A DNA stretch of 64,000 bases from Petrimonas sp. IBARAKI (GCA_002356435.2 AP018040.2:1302001-1366000); one strand, 5' to 3'. Counted from the stretch's first letter, positions 8,707-17,848 are shown. Notes: generated from the sequence alone by a model not told the origin. Numbers and translations are program-made.

Positions 8707-10005
8707 ATGAAACAACTAGACATTCATTTAATGCATCCGGTAGAGCAGATCAACATAATTATCGGACGAATTTACCGAAGCGGAATGACCACCACTTCCG
8801 GTGGAAATATTTCCATCCGGGATGATAACGGAGATATCTGGATCACACCGTCGGGCGTGGATAAAGGAAATCTGACCACCAAGGACATTATGTGTGTAAA
8901 AAAAGATGGAGCCGTCGTAGGCCTTCACAAACCATCTTCAGAATATCCTTTCCACAGGGCGATTTACGAATCTCGTCCGGATATAACGGCAATCATTCAT
9001 GCTCATCCACCGGCGCTGGTCGCTTTCAGCATCGCCGGCACTGTCCCCGATACCAAGATTGTTCCGCAGGCGCATAATGTCTGTGGCGATATCGGTTTTG
9101 CGCCTTATGGCACACCTGGGAGTGAAGACCTTGGAAAAAAAATTGCCGGTGTGTTTCAAGACAAACGTTTCCGGGCCGTAATTATGGAAAATCACGGTGT
9201 TGTGCTGGGCGGGACCGATATGATGGACGCTTATCAGCGGTTTGAAACCTTGGAGTTTTGCTGCCGTACCATCGTGAATGCAGGTAAACTCGGAAAAGTA
9301 AAATATCTTTCTGACGAACAGGTGGCAAGCTATGTGAACCATATCCCGAGGAATATTTCACATTTTATGGATGTAGAATATCCGTCTGATGAACGTGCTT
9401 TACGTACCGAAATGGTTAATATCATTCGCCGGTCATGCGATCAGGGCTTGATGATTTCTACGTATGGAACGGTGAGTGTACGGTGGCGTAACGATGACTT
9501 TTTAATAACGCCCCGTGATGTTGCCCGTTGGGATATTTTGCCGAGCGATATTGTACAAATCAAAAACGGAATGGCAGAAGCAGGAAAAATACCCAGCCGT
9601 TCGGTAGCGCTTCACCAACGGATTTATCAGCTTAATCCGCACATCAATTCCATTATCTGCACTCAACCCATCAACCTGATGGCACACGCTGTGAGCGGAA
9701 GCAAGTTTGATGTACGTACGATTCCCGAAAGTTGGATCTTCCTGCAGGACGTGCCTTCGATTCCGTTCGGACTGATTTATAACGAGATTGACGGTGTAGC
9801 AAAAATGTTTCGTGAAAACCGGGTGATTTTGGTGGAGAACGACAGTGTCTTTGTTACAGGAGATAAATTGCTCAACACTTTCGATTACCTGGAAGTTGCC
9901 GAATTTTCGGCCAATTCTCTCGTGATGGCTTCTGCTATCGGACCGTTGAAACCTATCGGGGACAAGGAGATAGATGACCTTCGTATCGCCTTTAATGTTG
10001 GATAA
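8707..10005 (+). CDS. Tandem class II aldolase protein, one active and one degenerate domain
   Basis: A 432-residue protein made of two class II aldolase/adducin domains. Domain 1 (about 1-215) has the full set expected for a fuculose-1-phosphate-type aldolase: SGGNIS phosphate loop, a Glu in SSEYPFH near 78, zinc ligands in IHAHPP near 98-100, and His in ENHGVV near 163. Domain 2 (from about 231) aligns segment by segment but lacks these residues: SSEYPFH becomes SRSVALH, IHAHPP becomes ICTQPI, and ENHGVV becomes ENDSVF. It therefore looks like a catalytically dead, perhaps structural or regulatory, copy. It is the last sugar gene of the operon and overlaps the lipoate ligase start. Confidence 0.8.
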   Translation: MKQLDIHLMHPVEQINIIIGRIYRSGMTTTSGGNISIRDDNGDIWITPSGVDKGNLTTKDIMCVKKDGAVVGLHKPSSEYPFHRAIYESRPDITAIIHAHPPALVAFSIAGTVPDTKIVPQAHNVCGDIGFAPYGTPGSEDLGKKIAGVFQDKRFRAVIMENHGVVLGGTDMMDAYQRFETLEFCCRTIVNAGKLGKVKYLSDEQVASYVNHIPRNISHFMDVEYPSDERALRTEMVNIIRRSCDQGLMISTYGTVSVRWRNDDFLITPRDVARWDILPSDIVQIKNGMAEAGKIPSRSVALHQRIYQLNPHINSIICTQPINLMAHAVSGSKFDVRTIPESWIFLQDVPSIPFGLIYNEIDGVAKMFRENRVILVENDSVFVTGDKLLNTFDYLEVAEFSANSLVMASAIGPLKPIGDKEIDDLRIAFNVG

Positions 10006-10747
10006 GTTCAATTTGAATACGAAACTTATTTTTTCTCCCTCAACCGTACCGGCTTTTAACCTGGCTGCGGAGGAATACCTTTTTTCCGTCCGGGAAGATT
10101 ATCTCTTCCTGTATGTAAATAATGCAAGTGTTATTGTTGGCTATAATCAGGCGGTGGTGAACGAAGTGGACATGGACTTTTGTATTGAGAAAGATATTCG
10201 CATTATCCGGCGTTTATCGGGTGGAGGAGCTGTTTATCACGATTCAGGAAACCTGAACTACGCTTTTATATCCGATAAGAAAGAAATGCCGCTCAGCGCC
10301 GATTTTCTTTTGCCCGTGATCCATGTGCTTCAGCAGCTGAATATTCCCGTTGAAACCGGAAAGAGAAAAGACTTATGGTTACCCGGTGGGTACAAGGTTT
10401 CGGGTACCGCGTCGCATGTGTCAAAAGGCCGTGAATTGCATCACGGGACATTGCTTTACGAAAGCAATCTAGAACATTTGAAACGTTCGTTAAGTCCGGA
10501 AAAAAGAAACCTTATAACCAAGGCAACGGCTTCCGTACCCAGTCCGGTGAAAAACATAAGTTCTTTTTTGAAAGAAGAAAAAAGGAACCCCTTTTCTTTC
10601 CGGGAATTTGTAAAGCGGTTTGTAGATGAATCGATGAAATATTTTAACATTGCCGGGCTAACCTCATTCTCTCCGGCTGAGGTGGAAGCTATAGAAACAT
10701 TGCAACGTGAGAAATATTCGCAACGTACGTGGAATTATAAGATGTGA
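9995..10747 (+). CDS. lplA: Lipoate-protein ligase, catalytic domain only
   Basis: A 250-residue protein of the LplA catalytic fold, which activates lipoate with ATP and attaches it to lysine of E2 or GcvH. RRLSGGGAVYHD (residues 72-83) and the KVSGTA segment with Lys134 match the lipoate-AMP site. ATG 9995 is preferred: it places the conserved FNLAAEEY at the usual distance; an upstream ATG at 9974 is in frame. It overlaps the preceding aldolase gene by 11 bases. The protein stops at TWNYKM, just where long LplA enzymes continue into a C-terminal accessory domain, so it is about 85 residues short of E. coli LplA. Its 3' end overlaps the convergent hemG gene by 13 bases. Confidence 0.88.
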   Translation: MLDKFNLNTKLIFSPSTVPAFNLAAEEYLFSVREDYLFLYVNNASVIVGYNQAVVNEVDMDFCIEKDIRIIRRLSGGGAVYHDSGNLNYAFISDKKEMPLSADFLLPVIHVLQQLNIPVETGKRKDLWLPGGYKVSGTASHVSKGRELHHGTLLYESNLEHLKRSLSPEKRNLITKATASVPSPVKNISSFLKEEKRNPFSFREFVKRFVDESMKYFNIAGLTSFSPAEVEAIETLQREKYSQRTWNYKM

Positions 10748-12132
10748 CTTTTCTGATTTATCTCATTGGCCAATTTTGTTCCTTGAATAATGCGATGCGC
10801 CATTCCTACTCCGTCCCTCAGGTTACCGGCTATATGCAAGCCGGGAAATTTTTTTTCCAATTCCGATATTGTTTTCAATCGTTCTTCCGAAGAGATTTCA
10901 TATTGGGGAATAGCATTCGGATGACGAAATATTTTAATCAAATCGGGCATTTTGTTTTCCGGGAATTTCAGCATGCGATGAAAAGCTTTTACCGTTTTTT
11001 CTTCAATCTCCGTGTCAGATAACTGCGTTAAATCTACTCGCTTTGTTCCACCCATAAAGAAAGAAAAAAGAGCGCCGTTTTCCGGACATCTTTTGTCAAA
11101 ACAAGAGAACGGAAAAAGAATTCCCAAAAAATCCTCTTTGTCTTTAGATGATACTAATCCGCCAAAAGCGCTGAATGTTAATTCCTCACGTTCTTTTACT
11201 CCTACTGCCACTTGAACGATTGGGGCGTAGCGCAGATTGCTTATCTTTTCAATTTCGTTATAAGGAATAAACGGTAGGAGTGGCGGCAAAGCATAAGCTC
11301 CCACGGTGGTTATTACGTGGCGGCAGGTAAAATTAAGTTCTTTTCCGTTTTGTGTGCATTCAATCTGCCATGCTCTGTTTTTAGAATTTTGTGAAACGAA
11401 GGTGCCGGTTGCAGAAAGAAACAGGTTTTCTGTTCCGATATGTTTTTGCATGGCTTTGGGTAAATTCTCCATGCCGCCTTTCACCGAAAAAATACCTTTT
11501 GGAGTTTTAGACCGGGAGTCTCTTTTATTTTCGCAGGATTTTTTTATGCTTCCTCCGATAAAACTACCGTAGGTTTGTTCCAGACTATAGAGCTTTGGCA
11601 ATGCGTGACGGGTAATGAGTGTTTCGGCATCGCCGGCGTAAACTCCCGATAAGAACGGGTCGATAGCGTAATTGACAAACGATTTTCCTAAACGGCGGGC
11701 ACCCAACGCTGCTATGGACTCGTCTGGATTTTTTCCTTTCTTCCGAAAAGGTTCACCCAATATCCGCAGCTTATCACTAAATGTAAACAACGGTGTAATA
11801 ATGCCGCTCCACAGACCGTTGGGCAATGGATGGAACTGTCCGTTCTTCCATATCCACCTGCTTTCCGATTCTTTACGGGCAAATTCTATTTCGCAATCGG
11901 GCTGCAGTACATTAAATAAATTAATCACTTCTTCTGATGCGCTTGCCCCGGTATTTGGCCCCGACTCAAACACAAAGCCATTTTCATGAAATGTTTGTAT
12001 TTGTCCGCCTACGCGATTACTCTTTTCAAGAATTGCTACCGACAATCCTCTGTTTTTCAGAAGTAAAGCAACAGTTAATCCGGTAAGTCCGGCTCCTATT
12101 ATTACTACGTCTTTTTCCATTAGGCTAATCAT
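10735..12132 (-). CDS. hemG: Protoporphyrinogen oxidase, HemY/PPOX type (FAD)
   Basis: A 465-residue FAD amine-oxidase-fold protein that oxidises protoporphyrinogen IX to protoporphyrin IX. GAGLTGLT at the N-terminus is the dinucleotide motif, followed by RVGGQIQT and ESGPNT, typical of PPOX enzymes; a second FAD contact, AGNLRDGVGM, is near the C-terminus. The ATG at 12132 overlaps the hemN stop as TAATG; ATG 12120 (MEKDVVIIG) is an alternative. It ends the TonB-MFS-hemN-hemG operon. HemY-type enzymes normally use oxygen, so use in an anaerobe needs another acceptor. A coproporphyrinogen oxidase (CgoX-like) activity cannot be excluded. Confidence 0.88.
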   Translation of the reverse strand: MISLMEKDVVIIGAGLTGLTVALLLKNRGLSVAILEKSNRVGGQIQTFHENGFVFESGPNTGASASEEVINLFNVLQPDCEIEFARKESESRWIWKNGQFHPLPNGLWSGIITPLFTFSDKLRILGEPFRKKGKNPDESIAALGARRLGKSFVNYAIDPFLSGVYAGDAETLITRHALPKLYSLEQTYGSFIGGSIKKSCENKRDSRSKTPKGIFSVKGGMENLPKAMQKHIGTENLFLSATGTFVSQNSKNRAWQIECTQNGKELNFTCRHVITTVGAYALPPLLPFIPYNEIEKISNLRYAPIVQVAVGVKEREELTFSAFGGLVSSKDKEDFLGILFPFSCFDKRCPENGALFSFFMGGTKRVDLTQLSDTEIEEKTVKAFHRMLKFPENKMPDLIKIFRHPNAIPQYEISSEERLKTISELEKKFPGLHIAGNLRDGVGMAHRIIQGTKLANEINQKSHIL

Positions 12133-13496
12133 TATATCGGTTTTGAAAATGTTTTATCCGATTGCAGCAAAAGCTTGTCGAGCGATGCCGCTACATTTCT
12201 TACAAACGGAGATCCTTTTTGTTTCATTCTTATTTCCTGTTCAGACCACTCAGTGATGCCGTCATCAGCAAATTCCTGTAATTTTTTTTCGTCGTACGTC
12301 GTTGCAGATTTTACTTCTGCAACAGATAGCTTAACTCTGTCGGCTATTTCTTGCCAGTTTATCCTGTTATTACACATAAGATCCGTGATGACTTCGCGTA
12401 AGATTTGTTCTTCTTGGCTAAGCGCATATCCTTTTTTTACCGGAATATGTCCTTTGTTTATGGTTTCTATGTATTCGTTTATGCTTTTGGTATTTTGTGT
12501 ATAAGCAGAGGTAAGTTGCGAAATGGCTGTGGCGCCAAAAGCATAAACCTGTCCGGTTGTACGTCGGGTACAATATCCCTGAAAATTTCGATGCAGTGTA
12601 TGGTTTTGCCGGGCAATGGATAATTCGTCGTTTTGTTTGACAAAATGGTCTATTCCTACTTGAATATAGCCGGCGTGAAGCAATAGTTTTTGTGCATTTT
12701 CGTAGATGTTACTTTTCAGTTCGTCCTGTGGTAATGGATTTCTTTCGAGAAGTTGCTGCCGTGGAAATATATGCGGAACGTGAGCATAAGAAAAAGTTAC
12801 AAGGCGGTCGGGAGAAAGTGCGATGGCTTGTTGAATTGTCTCTTCGAAGCTTTCCGTTGTTTGCAGGGGCAATCCGTAAATAAAATCGAAATTGATGTGA
12901 ATATTTCTGTTTCGCAGCGCGGTAACTATTCTATCGATAGGGACTTGGGGTGCTTTACGGTTACAGGCTTTTAATACTGCATTGTTGAAGTCCTGAATGC
13001 CAATGCTTATTCTGTTGAATCCTGCATCTGCGAGCAATTCAAAATCGTGCTCGTCCATATATCCCGGATGACATTCGATGGCTATCTCGGGGTTGTCAAT
13101 GCATTCGAATTTTTGCAGTAACAACGAGTTGATTTCCTTAATGTAAGATAATGGTATTGCCGTGGGCGACCCTCCACCAAAATGAATTTGCGATATTTTT
13201 CTCCCGGGGCTTATCTTTTCACAGACCAAATTTATTTCTCTTTTTATGGCGTCCCTGTATTCTCTTACCTCTTGCTCTTGCTGCATAGGAAAAGAGTTGC
13301 ATCCGCAATAATAGCACATTCGTTTGCAAAACGGGATATGGATGTAGAAAGAGAGGTGATTGGGTTCTTGAGTGTTGGAGTGTGTAATAGCTTCCCAAAA
13401 TTGAGACTCTGCAAAATTATCGTGAAAGAAATTTGCAGGCGGATAACTGGTATAGCGGGGTACAGGAGTATTGTATTTTGAAATTAAATGATCCAT
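12132..13496 (-). CDS. hemN: Oxygen-independent coproporphyrinogen III oxidase
   Basis: A 454-residue radical SAM enzyme that converts coproporphyrinogen III to protoporphyrinogen IX without oxygen. Cys57, Cys61 and Cys64 (in CKRMCYYC) bind the 4Fe-4S cluster and a further Cys66 follows, as in E. coli HemN. GGGSPT, GIQDFN and HRNFQGY also fit HemN, and the N-terminal PRYTSYPPANF distinguishes true HemN from HemW-type relatives. ATG 13496 is preferred because it begins 1 base after the stop of the upstream MFS gene; an in-frame start at 13538 would lie inside that gene. The stop overlaps hemG by 1 base, showing translational coupling. Confidence 0.93.
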   Translation of the reverse strand: MDHLISKYNTPVPRYTSYPPANFFHDNFAESQFWEAITHSNTQEPNHLSFYIHIPFCKRMCYYCGCNSFPMQQEQEVREYRDAIKREINLVCEKISPGRKISQIHFGGGSPTAIPLSYIKEINSLLLQKFECIDNPEIAIECHPGYMDEHDFELLADAGFNRISIGIQDFNNAVLKACNRKAPQVPIDRIVTALRNRNIHINFDFIYGLPLQTTESFEETIQQAIALSPDRLVTFSYAHVPHIFPRQQLLERNPLPQDELKSNIYENAQKLLLHAGYIQVGIDHFVKQNDELSIARQNHTLHRNFQGYCTRRTTGQVYAFGATAISQLTSAYTQNTKSINEYIETINKGHIPVKKGYALSQEEQILREVITDLMCNNRINWQEIADRVKLSVAEVKSATTYDEKKLQEFADDGITEWSEQEIRMKQKGSPFVRNVAASLDKLLLQSDKTFSKPI

Positions 13497-13497
13497 T

Positions 13498-14745
13498 TTA
13501 TTCGTTATGTGAAGTATTTGGAATTTGTTCCATTTCAAGTTTATCCATTGAAAAAGGAGGACGATAAAACCACACGAAAACGAACGAAATTACTGCCAGA
13601 GAAATCTCTAATGCGAATAATCCGTCGTATCCGAAAATATCTCCAATTCGTGAACAAATAATGGCAACGATCATAGAACTTAGATGCGTAATAACAATTT
13701 GCATAGTAAAATCAGTACCTTCCCTGCCTTCTCGCACATTGTCCATCGATGTGGTATAAACTATAGTGGAAGCCATACCGTAAGTGCCCCATACGAGAGC
13801 AATTCCTGCCATTATTGCCACGAGACTGTGGACGTTTCCCGAAGCGTGCACCCACAGGAAATAGCTTGCCGTGGCAACGATAAGCAGCGATATGATTCGT
13901 CGTGATTTTTCTCGCCCGATCTTTCGGATAAACAGCCCCGAAAGGAACGAACAGAAGATGCCGGTAGCCGTTCCGAAAACACCTATCATTGCCCCGATTT
14001 CTTTCATATCGTAGCCCAGATCTACCATCAACGGCCGGAGAATGGAGAGAATGCCGATCACTCCCGAATAAAACAAAAAGAGGAATAACACGTGTTTGCC
14101 AATTCCTTTCTGTTTAAAGAACAGGTACATGTCTTGTGGGCGAGCCTTACTTTTATTTTGCCGTTCGCGTAATCTTAGGTTTATATTTAATTGCAGTGGA
14201 ACAAGCGCCAGTAATACAAATATGGCAACCCACGGTAGCATTTTACCCCATCCGATTTGCTGAAAGAGCAGTAGGAGGAATCCCCCGCCTACCATGCTTC
14301 CTGTAAACGAACCCATAGACTGCATGCTGTTGAGCAAGCTGTTATCGCGGCGTTCAAAAGACCTGGCAGCCAACGCATCTGTGGCAATATCCTGAGTAGC
14401 CGATGAAATAAATGCAAGAAGAATCAACCCGATGATGAGCGTGAAATTTGTTTGCAGGTTGAGCATAGCCACAACAAAAATGAGCAGGGCGTAGACTATT
14501 TCCGAACCCAAAATCCATCGCTTGTAATCGTTTATGCTATCGCATTTTCTATCGATTATCGGTGACCACAGAAATTTCATGATCCACGGCAACTTTATTA
14601 GTTTCAGCAGCGCGATGGCCACGAGAGAATAGTCGCCTTGCCGCATTAAGATAGGTAAAACCGAAGAGAAAAAGCTCATCGGAATGGATTGGGCGATATA
14701 GAGTGTGAAAAAGGTAAAGAGATTGTACGATTTATCTATTTTCAT
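13498..14745 (-). CDS. MFS permease, AmpG/RhtX/FptX (PAT)-like
   Basis: A 415-residue inner-membrane protein with about twelve hydrophobic segments. The N-terminal SIPMSFFSSVLPILMR and the ATQDIATDALA segment are typical of the peptide-acetyl-CoA transporter (PAT) group, which includes AmpG and the siderophore permeases RhtX and FptX. It begins 7 bases after the TonB receptor gene and ends 1 base before hemN. The pairing of an outer-membrane receptor with this permease points to import of an iron chelate or a tetrapyrrole across both membranes. The cargo is inferred from neighbours only. Confidence 0.85.
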   Translation of the reverse strand: MKIDKSYNLFTFFTLYIAQSIPMSFFSSVLPILMRQGDYSLVAIALLKLIKLPWIMKFLWSPIIDRKCDSINDYKRWILGSEIVYALLIFVVAMLNLQTNFTLIIGLILLAFISSATQDIATDALAARSFERRDNSLLNSMQSMGSFTGSMVGGGFLLLLFQQIGWGKMLPWVAIFVLLALVPLQLNINLRLRERQNKSKARPQDMYLFFKQKGIGKHVLFLFLFYSGVIGILSILRPLMVDLGYDMKEIGAMIGVFGTATGIFCSFLSGLFIRKIGREKSRRIISLLIVATASYFLWVHASGNVHSLVAIMAGIALVWGTYGMASTIVYTTSMDNVREGREGTDFTMQIVITHLSSMIVAIICSRIGDIFGYDGLFALEISLAVISFVFVWFYRPPFSMDKLEMEQIPNTSHNE

Positions 14746-14752
14746 TTTTGCT

Positions 14753-16840
14753 TCAGAAGTTTAAAGTCAAGCTGATCCCAACGGATAAAGGCTTGCCTTG
14801 TTTTCCACGTTTTCGTCCGCCTACCTCAAAAAAGTAACCTAAATATTGAGTGTTGGTGATGTTTTTTCCCCAGAGTGAAAAGCTTACATTGCCGTTTCTT
14901 GCGGTTACGCTTGTATTAAGTAAGCCATAGAACGGTTGTTGTACGGTATTGCTCTCGTGCCAGAACATTACACCAATACCGGTATAGTTTGCGTTAAAAC
15001 TTATTTCATCGGAAAATTCGTTGGTTGTGTGGATCGTATAGTCAGCGTTTACCGAAACTGTATTACGCGGGACAAAAGGTAAAAACTTACCGCTATAATC
15101 GATATCATTACTGTATTGATATTTCGTAAACGTTGCATGCGTAAAGCCGTATGCGACATCTATCCCGAAGTTTTTAAAAGGGGTTGCGTTAAGTGTAGCT
15201 TCAAATCCTTGGCTTACAGAACTACCGGCGTTAAATATTTTTATTCCTTGTTGGTCCAGGTGTTGCTTAATTTGTTGATTGTAGGTGTTGATGCAAAACA
15301 GAGCTACCTCTGCAAAAAGTTTTTCGGGTATGATCCAACCCTTGCTTCCCAGTTCATAGTTCCAACTGTATTCGGGTTCGAATGTCCGTTGCAGGGGTGT
15401 ATCGAAAACGGTATTAAATCCGCCTGTTTTATAGCCTTTTGCAACGGTAAGATAGAATTGTGATTGATGAGTGGGTAAATATTGGAGTGATGCTTTCGGT
15501 GTCCATTGTGAAAAGGTAAGTGGCGAATCGAAATCGTTAATTAATTGTGCTTCACTCTCGATTATTTTATGTTCTTCGTGAATAGAATTTGCTTTCTCAT
15601 AATCATACCGTAAACCGGCTTCAACACGGAGTTTAGACGTAATGTTGAGTGTGGATTGATGAAACAGGGCAATTCCCCGGCTATAATCATCGTATCTTTT
15701 TTCGAGTTTATACTTTGGGGTCCTCAAGTTCATAAATACATCGGTAGCACGATCGATACTGTGGTTGAAAGCAAACACGCCAAAATTCCATCCGTAAATA
15801 TTGTCGTTAAGTCCTTTCAAGATGATTTCTTCGGATATTAGTCGTTGTTTTTCTGATTGAATGGCAAAATACAGATTTTTGGGTGAGCCGTCCTGGTCAA
15901 CTTCATACGTATCGTTTAAGTGCTGAACGGAGGTTTGCGATCTGATGGCGATGTAATCGTTGTAATAGCTTATCTGAAGGCCTCCATCGTATAGTTTTCG
16001 TTTATAATAGCTGGGATGATCTGTGCTTACAGAATCAACGAGAAGTGTTTTGTTATTTACATCTCCATAAGAAAAAGCACCTTGGTGAGTATTCTCGAAA
16101 TTATTAGTTAGGCGGATATTCATTTGTGGTAAAGGCCGCCATTCAAAGCGTGTATTTACAGAAGCTGAACCTAGATAATTGGCCTTTTTCCCCGTATGAA
16201 CATTTGTGATGTGACCGCTGTAATAATTGTAGTTTCCGGCAATGCTGTGGGCGAATTTGTCGTTCGCTTTGCCGAGATGAGAAAGCGTAACGGAAGTTTC
16301 GTCGTAACTCCCGTAGCGAAGTTGAAGACGGGTGCCTTGATAGCGGAAAGGAGAACGAGTATGTACGAGAATGGTGCCCCCCATGGCATTTCTGCCGTAA
16401 AGTGTGCCTTGTGGTCCTCGCAGGAACTCCACTTTGTCAATATCCAACAAATTGATATCGAACGATGATTTTTCAAAATGTGGAATTCCATCAACATACA
16501 TCGCTACGCCGGGAGTGTTTATAAGCGCACCAACACCTCTGATGAAAACCGAGGAGGTGAGGCGTGTGTCGCGGTCGATGATCATAAAGTTGGGAATAAT
16601 TCCGGTAAAACCTTTCATTTCGCTGATCTGTTGCCGCTCCATAAGTTGTGAGGTAACCACGCTTGCCGCCATTGGCCTCATGAGTTTGTTGTTTTCATGC
16701 TTGAATGTGGAAACCACCAACGTATCTAAGTTGTAATGTCGTAGGGAGTCTTTTTCAATAGCAGAAATTGGAATGATAAGGTAAAGAAAAAGGAATAAAA
16801 TACCGCTTTTTTGTAGTGAAAACGATTTTCTAAAGTGCAT
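14753..16840 (-). CDS. TonB-dependent outer-membrane receptor
   Basis: A 695-residue receptor. A signal peptide (hydrophobic FLFLYLIIPISA) is followed by a possible TonB box around LDTLVVST, a plug domain with FIRGVG and GPQGTLYGRNAMGG (about 143-156), and a beta barrel ending in LTLNF with the terminal Phe expected of outer-membrane proteins. It lacks the N-terminal carboxypeptidase-like domain of SusC-type receptors, so it resembles siderophore, heme or vitamin receptors. It is the first gene of the receptor-permease-hemN-hemG operon. A near-consensus TTACTTTG lies just upstream on the minus strand (16880 to 16873). Confidence 0.93.
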   Translation of the reverse strand: MHFRKSFSLQKSGILFLFLYLIIPISAIEKDSLRHYNLDTLVVSTFKHENNKLMRPMAASVVTSQLMERQQISEMKGFTGIIPNFMIIDRDTRLTSSVFIRGVGALINTPGVAMYVDGIPHFEKSSFDINLLDIDKVEFLRGPQGTLYGRNAMGGTILVHTRSPFRYQGTRLQLRYGSYDETSVTLSHLGKANDKFAHSIAGNYNYYSGHITNVHTGKKANYLGSASVNTRFEWRPLPQMNIRLTNNFENTHQGAFSYGDVNNKTLLVDSVSTDHPSYYKRKLYDGGLQISYYNDYIAIRSQTSVQHLNDTYEVDQDGSPKNLYFAIQSEKQRLISEEIILKGLNDNIYGWNFGVFAFNHSIDRATDVFMNLRTPKYKLEKRYDDYSRGIALFHQSTLNITSKLRVEAGLRYDYEKANSIHEEHKIIESEAQLINDFDSPLTFSQWTPKASLQYLPTHQSQFYLTVAKGYKTGGFNTVFDTPLQRTFEPEYSWNYELGSKGWIIPEKLFAEVALFCINTYNQQIKQHLDQQGIKIFNAGSSVSQGFEATLNATPFKNFGIDVAYGFTHATFTKYQYSNDIDYSGKFLPFVPRNTVSVNADYTIHTTNEFSDEISFNANYTGIGVMFWHESNTVQQPFYGLLNTSVTARNGNVSFSLWGKNITNTQYLGYFFEVGGRKRGKQGKPLSVGISLTLNF

Positions 16841-16901
16841 TTGATTTGTGTATAAATTTTAAATTCAACGTACAAAGTAAATGCGTTTTTGTTAAAAAAA
16901 A

Positions 16902-16921
16902 AATCACTACTTGTAGTGATT
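16902..16921 (-). terminator. Intrinsic terminator overlapping the radical SAM stop
   Basis: AATCACTA (16902-16909), loop CTTG, TAGTGATT (16914-16921) form a perfect 8-bp stem. On the minus strand it is followed by a run of T (the A-run at 16894-16903). The stop codon TAG is inside the hairpin. Confidence 0.75.
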
Positions 16922-17848
16922 CTTATGGGAGTGGAGTTTTCCCTGAAACGTATTTTTCCCCTTAAATCGTTTCTTTACTTTTTCTGTCAACTCATAATTT
17001 TTCAATCCCCAATCAGGTGCAATAAGCAGTGATTTTGGTGATTGGGACGCAAATCGTTCAATATAAAAATCGGGATTCAGCCGTTCTGCGAAATCAACGC
17101 ATAAATCCACATACTCTTCAAGTCCGAAAAGGTGAAACGACTCTGGAAGCAACCTGAACTCTTTGGCCATAGCCGTCCCTCTAATAATTTGTAACTGGTG
17201 GAGTTTTACGGTTGTCAACGGTAATTTTGAGATTTCTACGGCGTGACTTAGAATGTCTTCATCTGTTTCTCCCGGTAACCCCAGAATTAAATGTACACCT
17301 ACTGGAACTTCCCTTTCTGCTGTTCTTGTAATGGCTTCAACAGATTCCTCCCAGGTGTGTTGACGGTTTACACGCTCCAGCGTTTTATTTAATGTACTTT
17401 CTACTCCATATTCGATTAAAACGAACGTTTTTTTGTTGAGCTCTGCAAAATAATCCAGCAACTCATCCGGCATGCAATCGGGCCGGGTGCCTATGATGAT
17501 GCCCACAACATCAGGATAGGCAAGCGCTTCTTCGTACATCTCGATGAGTTTTTCTACGTTATCGTACGTGTTGGTGTACGATTGAAAGTATGCCAGGTAT
17601 TTCATTTCGGGATACTTGTGCGAAAAGAAGTTAATACCGTCAGCCAACTGTTCCGATATGCTTTTTGTCGGTTTGCCATACCCCGGACTGAAGCTTTGGT
17701 TGTTGCAGTAGGTACATCCTCCGCGGCCCTTGCTTCCATCCCTGTTGGGGCACGTAAAGCCGGCATTGATGGAAATCTTTTGAACTTTAAAGGGAAATCT
17801 CTGCGTGAGAAATTCTGAAAAATCGCGGTAGGGTTTGGTTGGTTGCAT
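16907..17848 (-). CDS. Radical SAM protein, YhcC / TIGR01212 family
   Basis: A 313-residue radical SAM protein. Cys33, Cys45 and Cys48 in the pattern C-x11-C-x2-C (FTCPNRD to GGCTYC) fit the YhcC family, whose spacing differs from the usual CxxxCxxC. GTRPDCMPDE and LILGLPGE fit SAM and substrate contacts. The family is widespread but its reaction is not settled. It has its own promoter-like sequence (CAAAGATA at 17875-17882, read on the minus strand) and a terminator that overlaps its TAG stop. I see no functional link to the neighbouring hem operon. Confidence 0.87.
   Translation of the reverse strand: MQPTKPYRDFSEFLTQRFPFKVQKISINAGFTCPNRDGSKGRGGCTYCNNQSFSPGYGKPTKSISEQLADGINFFSHKYPEMKYLAYFQSYTNTYDNVEKLIEMYEEALAYPDVVGIIIGTRPDCMPDELLDYFAELNKKTFVLIEYGVESTLNKTLERVNRQHTWEESVEAITRTAEREVPVGVHLILGLPGETDEDILSHAVEISKLPLTTVKLHQLQIIRGTAMAKEFRLLPESFHLFGLEEYVDLCVDFAERLNPDFYIERFASQSPKSLLIAPDWGLKNYELTEKVKKRFKGKNTFQGKLHSHKNHYK

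Noticed and set aside
12132-13496. HemW (heme chaperone) rather than HemN
   Set aside because: The N-terminal PRYTSYPP segment and the C-x3-C-x2-C-x-C pattern match true HemN, as does the HRNFQGY region.
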